Origin: UBA8517 sp964606975 | GTDB taxonomy: Bacteria > Patescibacteriota > Microgenomatia > UBA8517 | Length of the DNA: 33,909 bases | NCBI GenBank assembly: GCA_964606975.1 | Contig: CAZSGY010000032.1 | Location: 1-33,909, forward strand | Reading direction: 5' to 3' | Shown here: piece by piece, positions 7,923-16,794 of the stretch | Numbering within the stretch: position 1 is the stretch's first letter | How the letters are laid out: each line of letters begins with the position of its first letter | The notes under the pieces: model-generated | Databases searched by the model: none | What the model saw: only the letters and a program-made list of their open reading frames with translations | Told to the model about the DNA's origin: nothing | Translations under genes and position numbers: made by a program

Positions 7923-9284
7923 ATGAACAACGAACAAGTTTGGAAGGACTCACTCGAAATAATTAAAGTAACCGTTTCACCGGCAATTTTTTCGACATGG
8001 TTTTCGCAAACACACCTGGCTTCTCTCGAAGACTTAAGCGAAAGGGCAATAATACAAGTTGGTTGTCCGACATCGTTTGCTAAAAACACAATTGAAGCGA
8101 GGTATTTTGGTTTGATCCAAGATTCACTCTCAAAAGTAATAGGAAAGAAGTGTGATTTATCCTTCATAGTCAAATCAAATCCCAAAAGTATTAAGAGTAT
8201 TGAGCAAAACGAATCTCCGCTTTTTACAGTTAGCAAAGATGAAGGGTCGATGCTTGAAACCTTACAAAGAGCAAGGATCAGACCAAGTTTTACTTTTGAA
8301 AACTTTGCGGTTTCATCAAGCAATCAAATGGCCCATGCCGCAGCTGAAGCAGTTTCCCAAGATTTAGGATCTGCTTACAACCCTCTTTTTATCTGGGGTG
8401 GGGTAGGGGTAGGTAAAACTCACTTAATGGTTTCCGTCGGCAATGACATTTTAAGAAAGGATACAAACAAGAAGGTTTTGTTTTGTACCGGCGAGGATTT
8501 TACAAATGACATTGTGGAGGGCATAAGAAATAAGACCACCCAAGCGTTCAGGAATAAATACAGAAAATTAGACCTTCTTTTAATCGATGATATTCAATTT
8601 ATTGCCGGAAAAGACACTATCCAGGAGGAATTCTTCCACACATTTAATGCAGTTACTTCTGTGGGTGGGCAAATTATTTTAACATCGGACAGACCTCCGT
8701 CTGAAATATCAAAACTTGAGGAGAGATTAAGAAGTCGTTTTGAAGCAGGCCTCATCGTAGATATAGCTCCACCTGATTTTGAACTTAGGTGCGCCATTAC
8801 TCAAATTAAGGCAAGAGAAAAAGGAATTGACCTAAGTAGTGAACAAGTACAAATGATTGCCGCCAACTCCGAGGCTGCAAGAAAAATTGAGGGGATACTG
8901 ACCAGAATACTGACAGAGATTCATATTAAAAACATCGTGGTTACCAATGAGCTGATAGAGTCCATGTTTAGCAAAAGTCTGGAAACGTCCGGAAAAATCA
9001 CCAAAAGTTCACCTGATGATGTGGTTGAAGTCGTCTCAAAATATTTTCAAATCGGCAAAAGGGTTCTTTTAGGTCAAAGCAGAGCCCGTCCTATTGCCAG
9101 GCCAAGACAGATATTGATGTATTTACTAAGAACCCACTTAGGTGTTCCTTTAGAAGAGATCGGTAGAGTGGTGGGCGGGAGAGATCACACAACTGTAATG
9201 CACGCTGTGGAAAAAATAACCGAGTTAGCCACAACCGATGTGCAAATCCGCGAGGATATCTTGAAGATAAAAAGGATGGTTTGA
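7923..9284 (+). CDS. dnaA: Chromosomal replication initiator DnaA
   Basis: DnaA binds and melts oriC and loads the replicative helicase. The 453-residue product has all four domains: N-terminal domain I (VWKDSLEIIKVTVSPAIFSTWF), a short linker, the AAA+ domain with Walker A GGVGVGKTHLM (about 159-169) and Walker B LLLIDDIQFI (about 218-227), and the C-terminal DNA-binding domain with the signature LEEIGRVVGGRDHTTVMHA. Length is normal. ATG at 7923 is the natural start; no Shine-Dalgarno precedes it. The TGA stop, followed immediately by DnaA-box DNA, argues that TGA is not recoded here. Divergent from rpmH; dnaN follows after oriC. Confidence 0.97.
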   Translation: MNNEQVWKDSLEIIKVTVSPAIFSTWFSQTHLASLEDLSERAIIQVGCPTSFAKNTIEARYFGLIQDSLSKVIGKKCDLSFIVKSNPKSIKSIEQNESPLFTVSKDEGSMLETLQRARIRPSFTFENFAVSSSNQMAHAAAEAVSQDLGSAYNPLFIWGGVGVGKTHLMVSVGNDILRKDTNKKVLFCTGEDFTNDIVEGIRNKTTQAFRNKYRKLDLLLIDDIQFIAGKDTIQEEFFHTFNAVTSVGGQIILTSDRPPSEISKLEERLRSRFEAGLIVDIAPPDFELRCAITQIKAREKGIDLSSEQVQMIAANSEAARKIEGILTRILTEIHIKNIVVTNELIESMFSKSLETSGKITKSSPDDVVEVVSKYFQIGKRVLLGQSRARPIARPRQILMYLLRTHLGVPLEEIGRVVGGRDHTTVMHAVEKITELATTDVQIREDILKIKRMV

Positions 9285-9300
9285 GGATACTTTTTTCGAG

Positions 9301-9316
9301 TTTTCAACTTATCAAC
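9301..9316 (+). repeat. 16-bp direct repeat in oriC, copy 1
   Basis: TTTTCAACTTATCAAC occurs here and again at 9411-9426, exactly 110 bp apart. Each copy contains a TTATCAAC DnaA-box core, so the two outermost boxes of the origin sit in identical contexts. Confidence 0.8.
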
Positions 9317-9410
9317 AACAAGTACAATTTTATCCACAAAACTATTCACAATTCGTTATGCACAATATCAACACAAAAACATCCCGAAAAGTATATTTAA
9401 AAACGTATAT

Positions 9411-9426
9411 TTTTCAACTTATCAAC
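9411..9426 (+). repeat. 16-bp direct repeat in oriC, copy 2
   Basis: Second copy of TTTTCAACTTATCAAC. It abuts the DnaA-trio run, so this copy is the likely box from which a DnaA filament would extend onto single-stranded DNA. Confidence 0.8.
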
Positions 9427-9431
9427 CCTAC

Positions 9432-9449
9432 CTACTACTAAGACTACTA
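9432..9449 (+). other. DnaA-trio run of the origin unwinding region
   Basis: Six in-register triplets CTA CTA CTA AGA CTA CTA begin 4 bp after the DnaA box at 9419-9427 (another CTA is at 9428-9430). On the opposite strand these read as the 3'-GAT-5' trios that DnaA engages during strand opening. AT-rich DNA (GTTATTAATGATAAA) follows directly. The assignment rests on pattern and position only. Confidence 0.65.
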
Positions 9450-9539
9450 GTTATTAATGATAAATACACAAAAGCTAAAAACATCAAAAAACAAGAACTT
9501 GCTTTTTTATCTTTTACCTTTTAACCTTTACCTACTATT

Positions 9540-10652
9540 ATGAAATTACAAGTACTCCAGGAGAATCTGGAAAAAGCTATTAGCATCACAAGTAGATTTG
9601 CCAGCACCAAGGCTCAGCTTCCGATACTTGGAAACATACTTATTTCAGCCAGGAAAAATAAAATCTATATTTCTTCAACTAACTTAGAGATATCAGCTTG
9701 TGTACAGGTGGGTGCTAAAGTGGAGGATGATGGCGAAATTAGTATTCCCGCAAAAGTAATATCAGATTTAATATCTAATTTAGCCAAAGAGACTATAAGT
9801 TTAGAATCTGACAAAGAGCAGCTTAAAATCACTTCTTCAGGTTTTTCGTCAAAAGTTTTGGGTATGGACTCTACAGATTTTCCTAAAATTCCAAATTCTC
9901 TAAACGAAGAAAAATCTTTATCTATTTCTAAAAAAGAAATAACTGAAAGCCTTAATAAGGTGGTCTTTGCTTCTTCAACTGATGAAACTAGACCCATACT
10001 AACGGGGGTCTTATTTATTTTAAAAGCTGATGTTCTGTACCTAGTGGCTACTGACGGCTTTAGACTTTCTAAGAGATCTATACCACTTAAAAACTACAAA
10101 GGTGAAGATAAATCTGTTGTTATCCCTAAAAGTATATTGACCGAGATTGGTAGGGGGGTGTTTGAGGTCGAAGACGTGCTTTTTAGTCTCGAAGAATCTG
10201 AAAAACAAGTGATCTTTGCTTTGGAGGATACAGTTCTTACGTCAAGATTGTTGGAAGGTGAGTTCCCTGACTTTGAAAAAATCATTCCCAAAGAATCAAA
10301 TGTCAAAATCACTCTTGATAAGGAAGAGTTTTTAAGGTCTGTTAAATTAGCATCTATTTTTGCCAGGGAAGCGGCCAATGTAATTCACATAAACGTTTTA
10401 AAGGATGGTATTAAAGTTACTGCTGAAAGCGGACAGGCCGGCAACCAGGAAACGAAAGTTGATGCTAAAGTTGAAAAAGAGGGGGGTTCTTCTTTTGAAA
10501 TCGCTTTTAATTATAAATATTTAGAAGACTTTTTAAGATCCGTTTCTGGTGAGGAGGTTAAAATGGAATTTATAAATCAAACCTCCGCAGGTATCTTCAA
10601 AGATACCGGTGATTCCAATTATCTGCATTTAATAATGCCTGTGAAGATTTAA
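9540..10652 (+). CDS. dnaN: DNA polymerase III beta subunit (sliding clamp)
   Basis: DnaN forms the ring that tethers the replicative polymerase to DNA. The 370-residue product matches the family in length and pattern: MKLQVLQENLEKAISITSRF at the N-terminus, PILGNILISA, DSTDFPKIP, RPILTGVLF, LVATDGFRLSKR at the second-domain boundary, LLEGEFPDFEKIIPKE in the third domain, and the terminal LHLIMPVKI. It follows dnaA across oriC in the classic order, but recF and gyrB do not follow; instead a minus-strand gene converges and shares the TTAA at both stops. Confidence 0.97.
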   Translation: MKLQVLQENLEKAISITSRFASTKAQLPILGNILISARKNKIYISSTNLEISACVQVGAKVEDDGEISIPAKVISDLISNLAKETISLESDKEQLKITSSGFSSKVLGMDSTDFPKIPNSLNEEKSLSISKKEITESLNKVVFASSTDETRPILTGVLFILKADVLYLVATDGFRLSKRSIPLKNYKGEDKSVVIPKSILTEIGRGVFEVEDVLFSLEESEKQVIFALEDTVLTSRLLEGEFPDFEKIIPKESNVKITLDKEEFLRSVKLASIFAREAANVIHINVLKDGIKVTAESGQAGNQETKVDAKVEKEGGSSFEIAFNYKYLEDFLRSVSGEEVKMEFINQTSAGIFKDTGDSNYLHLIMPVKI

Positions 10653-11806
10653 TACTCCTGCGTATTAGTTTCAATTTTGTAGAAAGATAGTCCTTCCTCT
10701 TTATAGATACCCAGGTACGAGGGAACAAGAGAGATAATCCAAATTTTTCCATTATTTTCCGTTAGCATTATGGCGGTTTTGTCCTTGTTCATTTTTGGAA
10801 TAATATTTTCATTGATCTTATTTGTTATAACCATACTATTGGTTAAATAAATTCTGCTTTTACTGTCGGCATTAATAATCCAGAAATACTGATCATACAA
10901 ATCATAGAAACCTCTTGTTACTTTTTCTGTTACAAATACTTGGTTGCCCGAAATCCAGTTTGCGCTTATCTCTGACGATTCTGTGAATTTATATTCGATG
11001 GTACTATTAGATGAAACATTTTTTAGGTACAAAGTGTCACCTGAGGCTGTTGCCAGATATTTTAGATCAGGGCTTAGTCCGTAAAAGAATTCTTCTCTTC
11101 CGATTTGATACTCGGAGATTTTTTGAAAATTTGTATCGTAAACATTAATAGATGGGACATCTTTGTTGTAAACGTAAAAATATTGAGAGTTGGGTACCCA
11201 GTCAAAATCTTTACTTTTGGAAACATTCATATTTGAGTCCTTAATTTCTTTGTTTTCCAGATTAAACATCATTAAAGACCCGTTTTTGTCATATATAGCA
11301 AAACCCCCTGAATTATTAATTTTTGCCTTTGATGAAGACGTATCGACCGATTCGTTGGTACTGGTTAAAAAATTAGCCTGGAACAAGTTGCCACTTTGAA
11401 CATAGACCACGTTGCCGTTTTCACTGAAATCCGCCTCATTTATTTGAGTTCTCATTATTTGCTTGTTTTCCCAGAGACTATATATGCCAAGTTTTGTCGC
11501 GTATACAATTTTGTTTTCGTACCAGGCGGGTTCTATTATTTCGGATACAGTATCGAAGCGATTTATTAAATAAACATTATCCGGATCCTCTCTTTTATAT
11601 TCAGGTGAATTTATTCTTCCTGGTGTTTCTGTGTCCGGAGACGGCGATACTCCACTTTCTGTCGGGGGTTTTTGTGTTCCTTCTGCTGAAACGATGATAA
11701 AAATTATTGAGAGAATAGAAATTACTGCTAAAAGGGAAATTAATTTATGCCTCTTCACAAAATCCAGAATTTTATCTTTTAATTTAACTTCTTGTTTAGT
11801 TTCCAT
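10649..11806 (-). CDS. Membrane-anchored beta-propeller-like protein
   Basis: The 385-residue product has a short basic cytoplasmic N-terminus, one transmembrane helix (about 20-41, LISLLAVISILSIIFIIVSA), a Pro/Ser-rich linker, then about 320 extracytoplasmic residues in recurring beta-strand blocks (KIVYATKLGIYSLWENK, NGNVVYVQSGNLFQ, GSLMMFNLENKEI, LKYLATASGDTLYLKNV, GKIWIISLV) typical of WD40/TolB-like propellers. Function is unknown. It is last in the T4SS operon, and its start overlaps the end of the amidase gene. It has a strong Shine-Dalgarno (AGGAGGTG, 5 nt before ATG) lying inside that gene's Arg-Arg-Arg-Cys codons, in contrast with the leaderless first genes of this window. Confidence 0.7.
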   Translation of the reverse strand: METKQEVKLKDKILDFVKRHKLISLLAVISILSIIFIIVSAEGTQKPPTESGVSPSPDTETPGRINSPEYKREDPDNVYLINRFDTVSEIIEPAWYENKIVYATKLGIYSLWENKQIMRTQINEADFSENGNVVYVQSGNLFQANFLTSTNESVDTSSSKAKINNSGGFAIYDKNGSLMMFNLENKEIKDSNMNVSKSKDFDWVPNSQYFYVYNKDVPSINVYDTNFQKISEYQIGREEFFYGLSPDLKYLATASGDTLYLKNVSSNSTIEYKFTESSEISANWISGNQVFVTEKVTRGFYDLYDQYFWIINADSKSRIYLTNSMVITNKINENIIPKMNKDKTAIMLTENNGKIWIISLVPSYLGIYKEEGLSFYKIETNTQEY

Positions 11807-14231
11807 TTGGGCACCTCCTTCTAATTTCAGGAATAAACACTTCTTCCAAAAATTCCTTTCCAGGATCTATTTTACCCGAGTTTGGCACTTGGTAATGCCC
11901 GTAAATTTGAGACCAGGGAATTTTATATTGCCCCATGGCTTTGCAGGTGGCATCATATGCCATTTCCAGTTCGTCGAGATTGGGCGGGGGAGGGTTTGCA
12001 GTAAAATAGGCGCCTGCAACCTCATTATTTATTGAATATGTATTCCACTCGCCTGCACATGCAGGAAATTCGACCTGTTTTTCAAAAAACTTTTCCATTA
12101 TGTAGACGTCATCGGTGTCGGTAGCAAGATGGCAGGATAAATTTCTGGCAATTAATGTGTTATAAGTTTTGTCATTGCCGTCAGGATCGTCGTTCGCTCC
12201 CGCACTCCAGTGGACGACAATCATCGTTGGTGTAATACAAATACCGTCTCTTCTTCCCCAGACAGTGTTTGGTAATAAATTAACGACGCCATTTTTAATC
12301 CGTGATGCGAATTCGTTGGTTATATCAGAACCTGTCTCATCCGACACCAAACAATTGCTTACCAATCCTCCGACACCCGGTGCAATACTCCTTTCTGAAT
12401 AATAAGGAGTTACATACGCACCGGAATTAATTATAAAAAGAATTATGGCCACGATGACAGGGAAGACTAAAAGTGTAACTAATATAGGCATGGCAATAGA
12501 TCCGGCAACAAGTCCGCCGAGAGATACAAAAAATCTGCCAATACCGGCACCAATTGCCCCCAAACTTCCGCCTGTAGCAATAGAAGCTAATCCAAAAGAG
12601 CCGAGTCCGATTGCGACACCTGCAACGGGCCCCGCAATTAATAAACCTCCTACGCCCAGAACAGCGCCAACAATGTATGAAGAGTATTTCTTTACCTTAT
12701 CCCAGGGGATTTTTTTAATTATTTTGCCGATTATTTCTGTTCCGATGAAAGCTAAAATGTTTCCGATAATCGGGGCAAAAGACCCAAGGGCCTGGCCGGC
12801 GGCAGTTATACCAGCTTTCAAGCCGGTTTTTGCAGCAACAACAGCCACTGCTTTACCAACGGTTGTCCCGGCGGCTATCGCACCGGCTTTTTCTGCAGTC
12901 TTGGTGACGACCGGTGAAATTGCTTTAATTCCGACATTCATCCCCAGTTTTTCACCGAGATTACTTATTAAAGGAGCGTATTCCGGGAAAAACGTGGTTA
13001 TTGTTTTACCAAAAAAACCTGTTCCGGCATAAGTGAAATTCGTTTGGATACCCAAGAAAGGAGCTATGCTGTCAAATGTTTTGGAGTTTGTAAATTTAGA
13101 TAAGCCGCCCAGCGCGGGCTCACCACTTATAGATTTGACTTTATCCAGAGCAAAGTCTTTTATGCTACTTTCGACAAATAATTTTGCGGTTCCGTCAACC
13201 GGACTATTAATGCTTTCATACAACCGACCTTCCTGGAACGCAAAGGAATTTTCTTGCAATTGATCGAGCTTGATGACAAATCCTGTGTCAGATGGAGTTT
13301 CTGAAAGTATATATTCCTGATTTTGAAACCCTAAGACATGATTTGTAATATTTTCTCCCAAAGATCTTTTTAAAACAGTTCTGTAAAGATCGTCTTGGCT
13401 TTCAGAAAATGTGCTAAAGACAGCTATGGTTTTATTTAACTCTTGGCTTGCTGTCGGATTAAGACTCGGAATTTGATCAGAGGGTTTTGAAATTGTTACA
13501 AAGACACCTGGCGGGATAGGTTTTTCTGCCGGGTTTATTAAACTTCTTGTTGTATCGACTGCAATTATCTTGGAAAGAGGCTCCAAAGTTTCTTGGGGTA
13601 TGTCAGGATTTTTTTGAACAATCAACTCTGAGAGTTTTTCGCTAAAAAGCTGTGCGTCATTTTTTGCAATATCGATAAGCTTGCTTTCTGCCTGTGTAAA
13701 ATTAATTTTCGGCGGAGGGGCGGCCGGTATTGCGTAAACTACTTTATCTTTAAGGTTATTTAAAATATCAACTTGCTCCTCCTTGGGGGGTACCGGCATT
13801 TGCGCAGTTTTGGACACGGCTGCCTGAATTTGAACTTTTCTTTCGATTGTTTTTTCTACGGTTTTTTGGGCTTTTTCCTGGGATTCTTTTAGTTCAGATT
13901 CTCTTTTTTGCCTTTCTGCTTCTTGTAGCTCTCTGGCTTCTTTGTCGGGCATGTTTGATTCGACCGTCTTTTCTTTGTTTGTATCGTCGGAAGTCAGTTT
14001 TTCAACTGCCAATTGAGCCTTTTTTATATTCCCCAAATCTCTTTCGGATTTGATTAAGACACCTGTAAGACGATTTATAAAATCTATGAAATCTGCACGG
14101 TTTTTCCAGTTAAATTCGCCTGAAACATAAGGCTTGTCTGCCGCGTAGATTGTGTCTTCGGGAAAAAAGTGGGTAAATGCGTCTATTAAATATTTTGTAT
14201 TTTCTGAAGTCAAACTAATTTTATTTGCCAT
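11796..14231 (-). CDS. Large membrane protein with C-terminal N-acetylmuramoyl-L-alanine amidase domain
   Basis: The 811-residue product combines unusual parts: a long N-terminal region (1-440) with a charged coiled coil at about 95-140 and Pro-rich linkers; a Gly/Ala-rich hydrophobic region (about 450-620) with several membrane-spanning stretches (IVGAVLGVGGLLIAGPVAG, PILVTLLVFPVIVAIILFII); and a C-terminal amidase_2-like domain (about 650-811). That domain shows the expected zinc and catalytic pattern: MIVVHWSAGAND, NLSCHLATD, INNEVAGAYF and IYGHYQVPNSGKIDPGKEF. It would cut the stem peptide from murein. Coming 2 bp after virB4, it is probably the wall-opening enzyme of this T4SS. Cytoplasmic placement of the N-terminal half is inferred. 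Confidence 0.75.
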   Translation of the reverse strand: MANKISLTSENTKYLIDAFTHFFPEDTIYAADKPYVSGEFNWKNRADFIDFINRLTGVLIKSERDLGNIKKAQLAVEKLTSDDTNKEKTVESNMPDKEARELQEAERQKRESELKESQEKAQKTVEKTIERKVQIQAAVSKTAQMPVPPKEEQVDILNNLKDKVVYAIPAAPPPKINFTQAESKLIDIAKNDAQLFSEKLSELIVQKNPDIPQETLEPLSKIIAVDTTRSLINPAEKPIPPGVFVTISKPSDQIPSLNPTASQELNKTIAVFSTFSESQDDLYRTVLKRSLGENITNHVLGFQNQEYILSETPSDTGFVIKLDQLQENSFAFQEGRLYESINSPVDGTAKLFVESSIKDFALDKVKSISGEPALGGLSKFTNSKTFDSIAPFLGIQTNFTYAGTGFFGKTITTFFPEYAPLISNLGEKLGMNVGIKAISPVVTKTAEKAGAIAAGTTVGKAVAVVAAKTGLKAGITAAGQALGSFAPIIGNILAFIGTEIIGKIIKKIPWDKVKKYSSYIVGAVLGVGGLLIAGPVAGVAIGLGSFGLASIATGGSLGAIGAGIGRFFVSLGGLVAGSIAMPILVTLLVFPVIVAIILFIINSGAYVTPYYSERSIAPGVGGLVSNCLVSDETGSDITNEFASRIKNGVVNLLPNTVWGRRDGICITPTMIVVHWSAGANDDPDGNDKTYNTLIARNLSCHLATDTDDVYIMEKFFEKQVEFPACAGEWNTYSINNEVAGAYFTANPPPPNLDELEMAYDATCKAMGQYKIPWSQIYGHYQVPNSGKIDPGKEFLEEVFIPEIRRRCPNGN

Positions 14232-14233
14232 AG

Positions 14234-16042
14234 TTATTTATCGGGGTAGGGGTTTACCGTTACTTTAATCACTTCCTGCGGCTTAGTTGTTATGAGTTTG
14301 TTTTCGGTTTCCGATGCAACTATACGGATGGGTGCATGATGTGGCCCTGCAAAAAATATTCCCTCACCGACATTTGCTGAAAGCAGTAATCTTTTCTCAC
14401 CCTGGGACAAATAAAAGACCTCGCCAATCTTATCGATTGCAGCAGGTGATTGCTTTAAGAGAACCTGCATAGCCGAATTTGTGACAATCGCCTTGCCAAT
14501 GTCCTGTCCGAGGAAGTCTTCGACGTCCTGAGTGATTGTAGTGAGTCCCAGATAGTATTTTCTGGACCTCTTGACAACGCTCCATAAAAATTGTGCAGTA
14601 TCAGGATAGCGCATCATATGCCAGGCCTCATCTACTATCAAAATCCTTTTCTTTAAATCTTTTTTAACTCTGGTCCAGATGTAATCGAGAATAATAAACA
14701 TAGCAATGGGTCTTAACGCATCCTGAAGATCTTTTACGGAAAAAACCGTAAAAGGGTTAACGATATTGATATTGGTTTGCTTGTCAAAAATCCCCACGAA
14801 ACTGCCTTTAACAAATTTTTCAATTCTGGCAGCCAAATCAAGAGCATCCGGAACCTCCATGCCTATTAGTGTTTTGTACAAATCTTCCATTAAAGGTGGC
14901 TCTCTTCCCTGGGTTTCGGGATCCATGGTGATACCCTTAGCCTTGTAAGTCATGATTAAGGCTCTGTCCAAAAGTGCTTCCTGGGTAGGTGAAATTGCCC
15001 CCATAATTACTTTCATGAGGGAGTGAAGCGAAAGAATTTTTAAACCCAATTGGTTTTCTCCTTCTTCTCTGATTTGAGAAAGGTCAAAAGGATTTATTTT
15101 GGCGTCTGAGTTATAGGAGAACGAAATATATTCTCCTCCCACAGCCTCTGCAATCGTTTTATATTCACTTTCAGGATCAATAACTATAGTTTCCGTCCCG
15201 ACCATCAAAGATCTAAGCGCCTCCAGTTTAACAAAATAAGATTTGCCTGCACCCGAGGTGGCAAAAATGGTCATGTTGGCGTTTTGCAAACTGAATCTGT
15301 CAAAAATAATGAAGGATTCGTTTTGGGAGTTAATTCCGTACAAAACACCTCTGTCACTTGATAGTTCGGTGGAGGTTAGTGGAAAAGTGGTGGCGACTGA
15401 GGTTGTGTCCATATTTCTGGTGATGTTGAGTCTGTCTATCCCAAACGGGGCGGTTGCCAAAAAACCTTCGGACATATCAAGCATGGCATGTTTACTGACG
15501 ATCATAAGCGACCCTAGCTGGGATTCCACCTGTTTTGTGATTTGATTAAGTTCCTCAACGGAGTTGGCGGGTATTGTTATATAAAAAGCAAATTCATAAA
15601 AACGTTCAATACCTTTAACCAGTTGTTCCTGCATTGCCTGGGCATCTTCTAGTTTGGCTTGAGTAACAGGGTCAACGAGTTTTCCCCGCTCAATATCGGT
15701 GGTAATTTCAGCTTCCATTTCGGCAATCTTGCGTCGGAGATCGTCAAGGACGCTTTTGCCGTCAACAGGATAAACATAGAAAGATATATCCAAAGATGTA
15801 TCTAGATTCACAACCGGTTCAAGCCAGCCGGGGGTTACAAATCTGGGATATCCGCCTACAAAAATAGTCCTGAAATAAACATCGTTTATTTTTATGTAAT
15901 CAAAATCAATCTCTACCGATTGTGGCGAAATGACATCCAATACATTCATTTTTTGTTTAATAACAGAATATGCCGGAGAAATGATGGGAGGCTTTGTCTC
16001 CGGTTGCTGGCTGCTGGTTGTTTGTTGTTGGTCTTTTTGCAT
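14234..16042 (-). CDS. virB4: VirB4-family T4SS ATPase
   Basis: VirB4 ATPases power assembly and substrate movement in type IV secretion. The 602-residue product has a VirB4 N-terminal domain (about 30-235), Walker A TSGAGKSYF (about 262-270), an IVIDPESEYKTIAEAVGGEY block typical of the HerA/VirB4 fold, and Walker B ILIVDEAWHMM (about 467-477), followed by TQDVEDFLGQDIGKAIVTNSAMQ, of which the TNSAMQVLLKQ end is a family hallmark. It is shorter than full VirB4 (about 800). The gene upstream encodes a separate TraC/VirB4-N-like protein, which may supply missing parts. It sits mid-operon between that gene and the amidase. Confidence 0.9.
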   Translation of the reverse strand: MQKDQQQTTSSQQPETKPPIISPAYSVIKQKMNVLDVISPQSVEIDFDYIKINDVYFRTIFVGGYPRFVTPGWLEPVVNLDTSLDISFYVYPVDGKSVLDDLRRKIAEMEAEITTDIERGKLVDPVTQAKLEDAQAMQEQLVKGIERFYEFAFYITIPANSVEELNQITKQVESQLGSLMIVSKHAMLDMSEGFLATAPFGIDRLNITRNMDTTSVATTFPLTSTELSSDRGVLYGINSQNESFIIFDRFSLQNANMTIFATSGAGKSYFVKLEALRSLMVGTETIVIDPESEYKTIAEAVGGEYISFSYNSDAKINPFDLSQIREEGENQLGLKILSLHSLMKVIMGAISPTQEALLDRALIMTYKAKGITMDPETQGREPPLMEDLYKTLIGMEVPDALDLAARIEKFVKGSFVGIFDKQTNINIVNPFTVFSVKDLQDALRPIAMFIILDYIWTRVKKDLKKRILIVDEAWHMMRYPDTAQFLWSVVKRSRKYYLGLTTITQDVEDFLGQDIGKAIVTNSAMQVLLKQSPAAIDKIGEVFYLSQGEKRLLLSANVGEGIFFAGPHHAPIRIVASETENKLITTKPQEVIKVTVNPYPDK

Positions 16043-16058
16043 ACTTTCTAAATTTTGA

Positions 16059-16793
16059 CTACTGGCCGCCGACCGCCGACATACCGCCTGACGGCTCTTT
16101 GTCTTCGGCCACTTCGGGCTCTTTTTTAACTGCGGGTTTTTCAGGATTGTAAATTGAATAGTATAAATTGATCAGTTCGGCAGTGGTTAATTGTTTTAAT
16201 TTGATTCCAAGACGTCCGGCCTGGCGGATGAGGTGGTCCCGTCTTGGATAAAGAACGATCTTGGCTTTTTTAATAACATAGGATTTTGTATAGGGAAGCG
16301 GCCCAGACCTTTTGGCTATTGCAGCTACGGATTTGGCCACGCCAAGTTCAAGCGGCGAGAGGTATATCACAATAAAAAATCTTTTACCTAAAACATTCTT
16401 CTTTTTTACAGATTCAGTAATAAAGTTTTTGTAATCCTGCATTAGTTTAGCCAAAAGCGGTTGTGTTATTTTTTTGGACTGTTCATTTAAAAAATTCAAA
16501 TAAGAGGAAATATCTTTCTTTTGGGTCAAAACAACTATTTGCATGGAAAAAGTCAGCGAATTTATCATGGCTGCGTATGAGGCTATTACCGCCTCCTGCT
16601 CTTTTTCGGAAAGCAGGCCGAAGTTGAGTGAGGTAGATTCCATAATTAGTGTGGCTCCTCCGTCTTTATAAATAACAATATCGTTGGTTATATCGGCGAC
16701 GGGGATAAAATCCTGAGTAGATGCCGTAAGAGGGGTGTCTGGAATGTTTAGAAATTTTATTTTAAATTTGGTGTTTGATGCTTTCTTATTCAT
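16059..16793 (-). CDS. TraC/VirB4 N-terminal-like protein
   Basis: ATG at 16793 (244 residues) is preferred, one base after the stop of the prgI-like gene (TAA-A-ATG, reinitiation); a TTG at 16811 is in frame but overlaps. The protein is soluble. It has the pattern of the non-catalytic N-terminal part of VirB4/TraC ATPases: IPVADITNDIVIYKDGGATL, then FGLLSEKEQEAVIASYAAM, SMQIVVLTQKKDISSYLNFL and a C-terminal helix LTTAELINLYYSIYNPE. There is no Walker motif. It probably docks with VirB4 or with the PrgI protein at the membrane base. The acidic Lys/Glu tail is low complexity. Confidence 0.75.
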   Translation of the reverse strand: MNKKASNTKFKIKFLNIPDTPLTASTQDFIPVADITNDIVIYKDGGATLIMESTSLNFGLLSEKEQEAVIASYAAMINSLTFSMQIVVLTQKKDISSYLNFLNEQSKKITQPLLAKLMQDYKNFITESVKKKNVLGKRFFIVIYLSPLELGVAKSVAAIAKRSGPLPYTKSYVIKKAKIVLYPRRDHLIRQAGRLGIKLKQLTTAELINLYYSIYNPEKPAVKKEPEVAEDKEPSGGMSAVGGQ

Positions 16794-16794
16794 T

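Larger units (their letters stand above)
9285..9539. other. Predicted chromosomal origin of replication (oriC)
   Basis: The dnaA-dnaN gap holds a DnaA-box cluster on one strand: TTATCAACA (9309-9317), TTATCCACA (9330-9338, consensus), CTATTCACA (9342-9350), TTATGCACA (9356-9364) and TTATCAACC (9419-9427). The last is followed by a run of CTA triplets and then a strongly AT-rich stretch up to dnaN, matching the box-trio-unwinding order described for the Bacillus subtilis origin. A 16-bp direct repeat brackets the box cluster. No gene is present. Confidence 0.88.

Noticed and set aside
7859..8323. 154-residue minus-strand open frame over the dnaA start
   Set aside because: It overlaps the well-supported dnaA N-terminus and resembles no family; a shadow frame.
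7923..9284. Possible recoding of TGA as glycine (as in Absconditabacteria/Gracilibacteria)
   Set aside because: dnaA ends in TGA at the normal family length and the sequence after it is origin DNA; khpB and rnpA also end properly in TGA, overlapping the next start.
12445..13032. 195-residue plus-strand open frame opposite the amidase gene
   Set aside because: It is rich in Pro, Ala, Ile and Thr because it is the antisense of the Gly/Ala-rich membrane region; no promoter or Shine-Dalgarno, and the minus-strand gene is clearly real.
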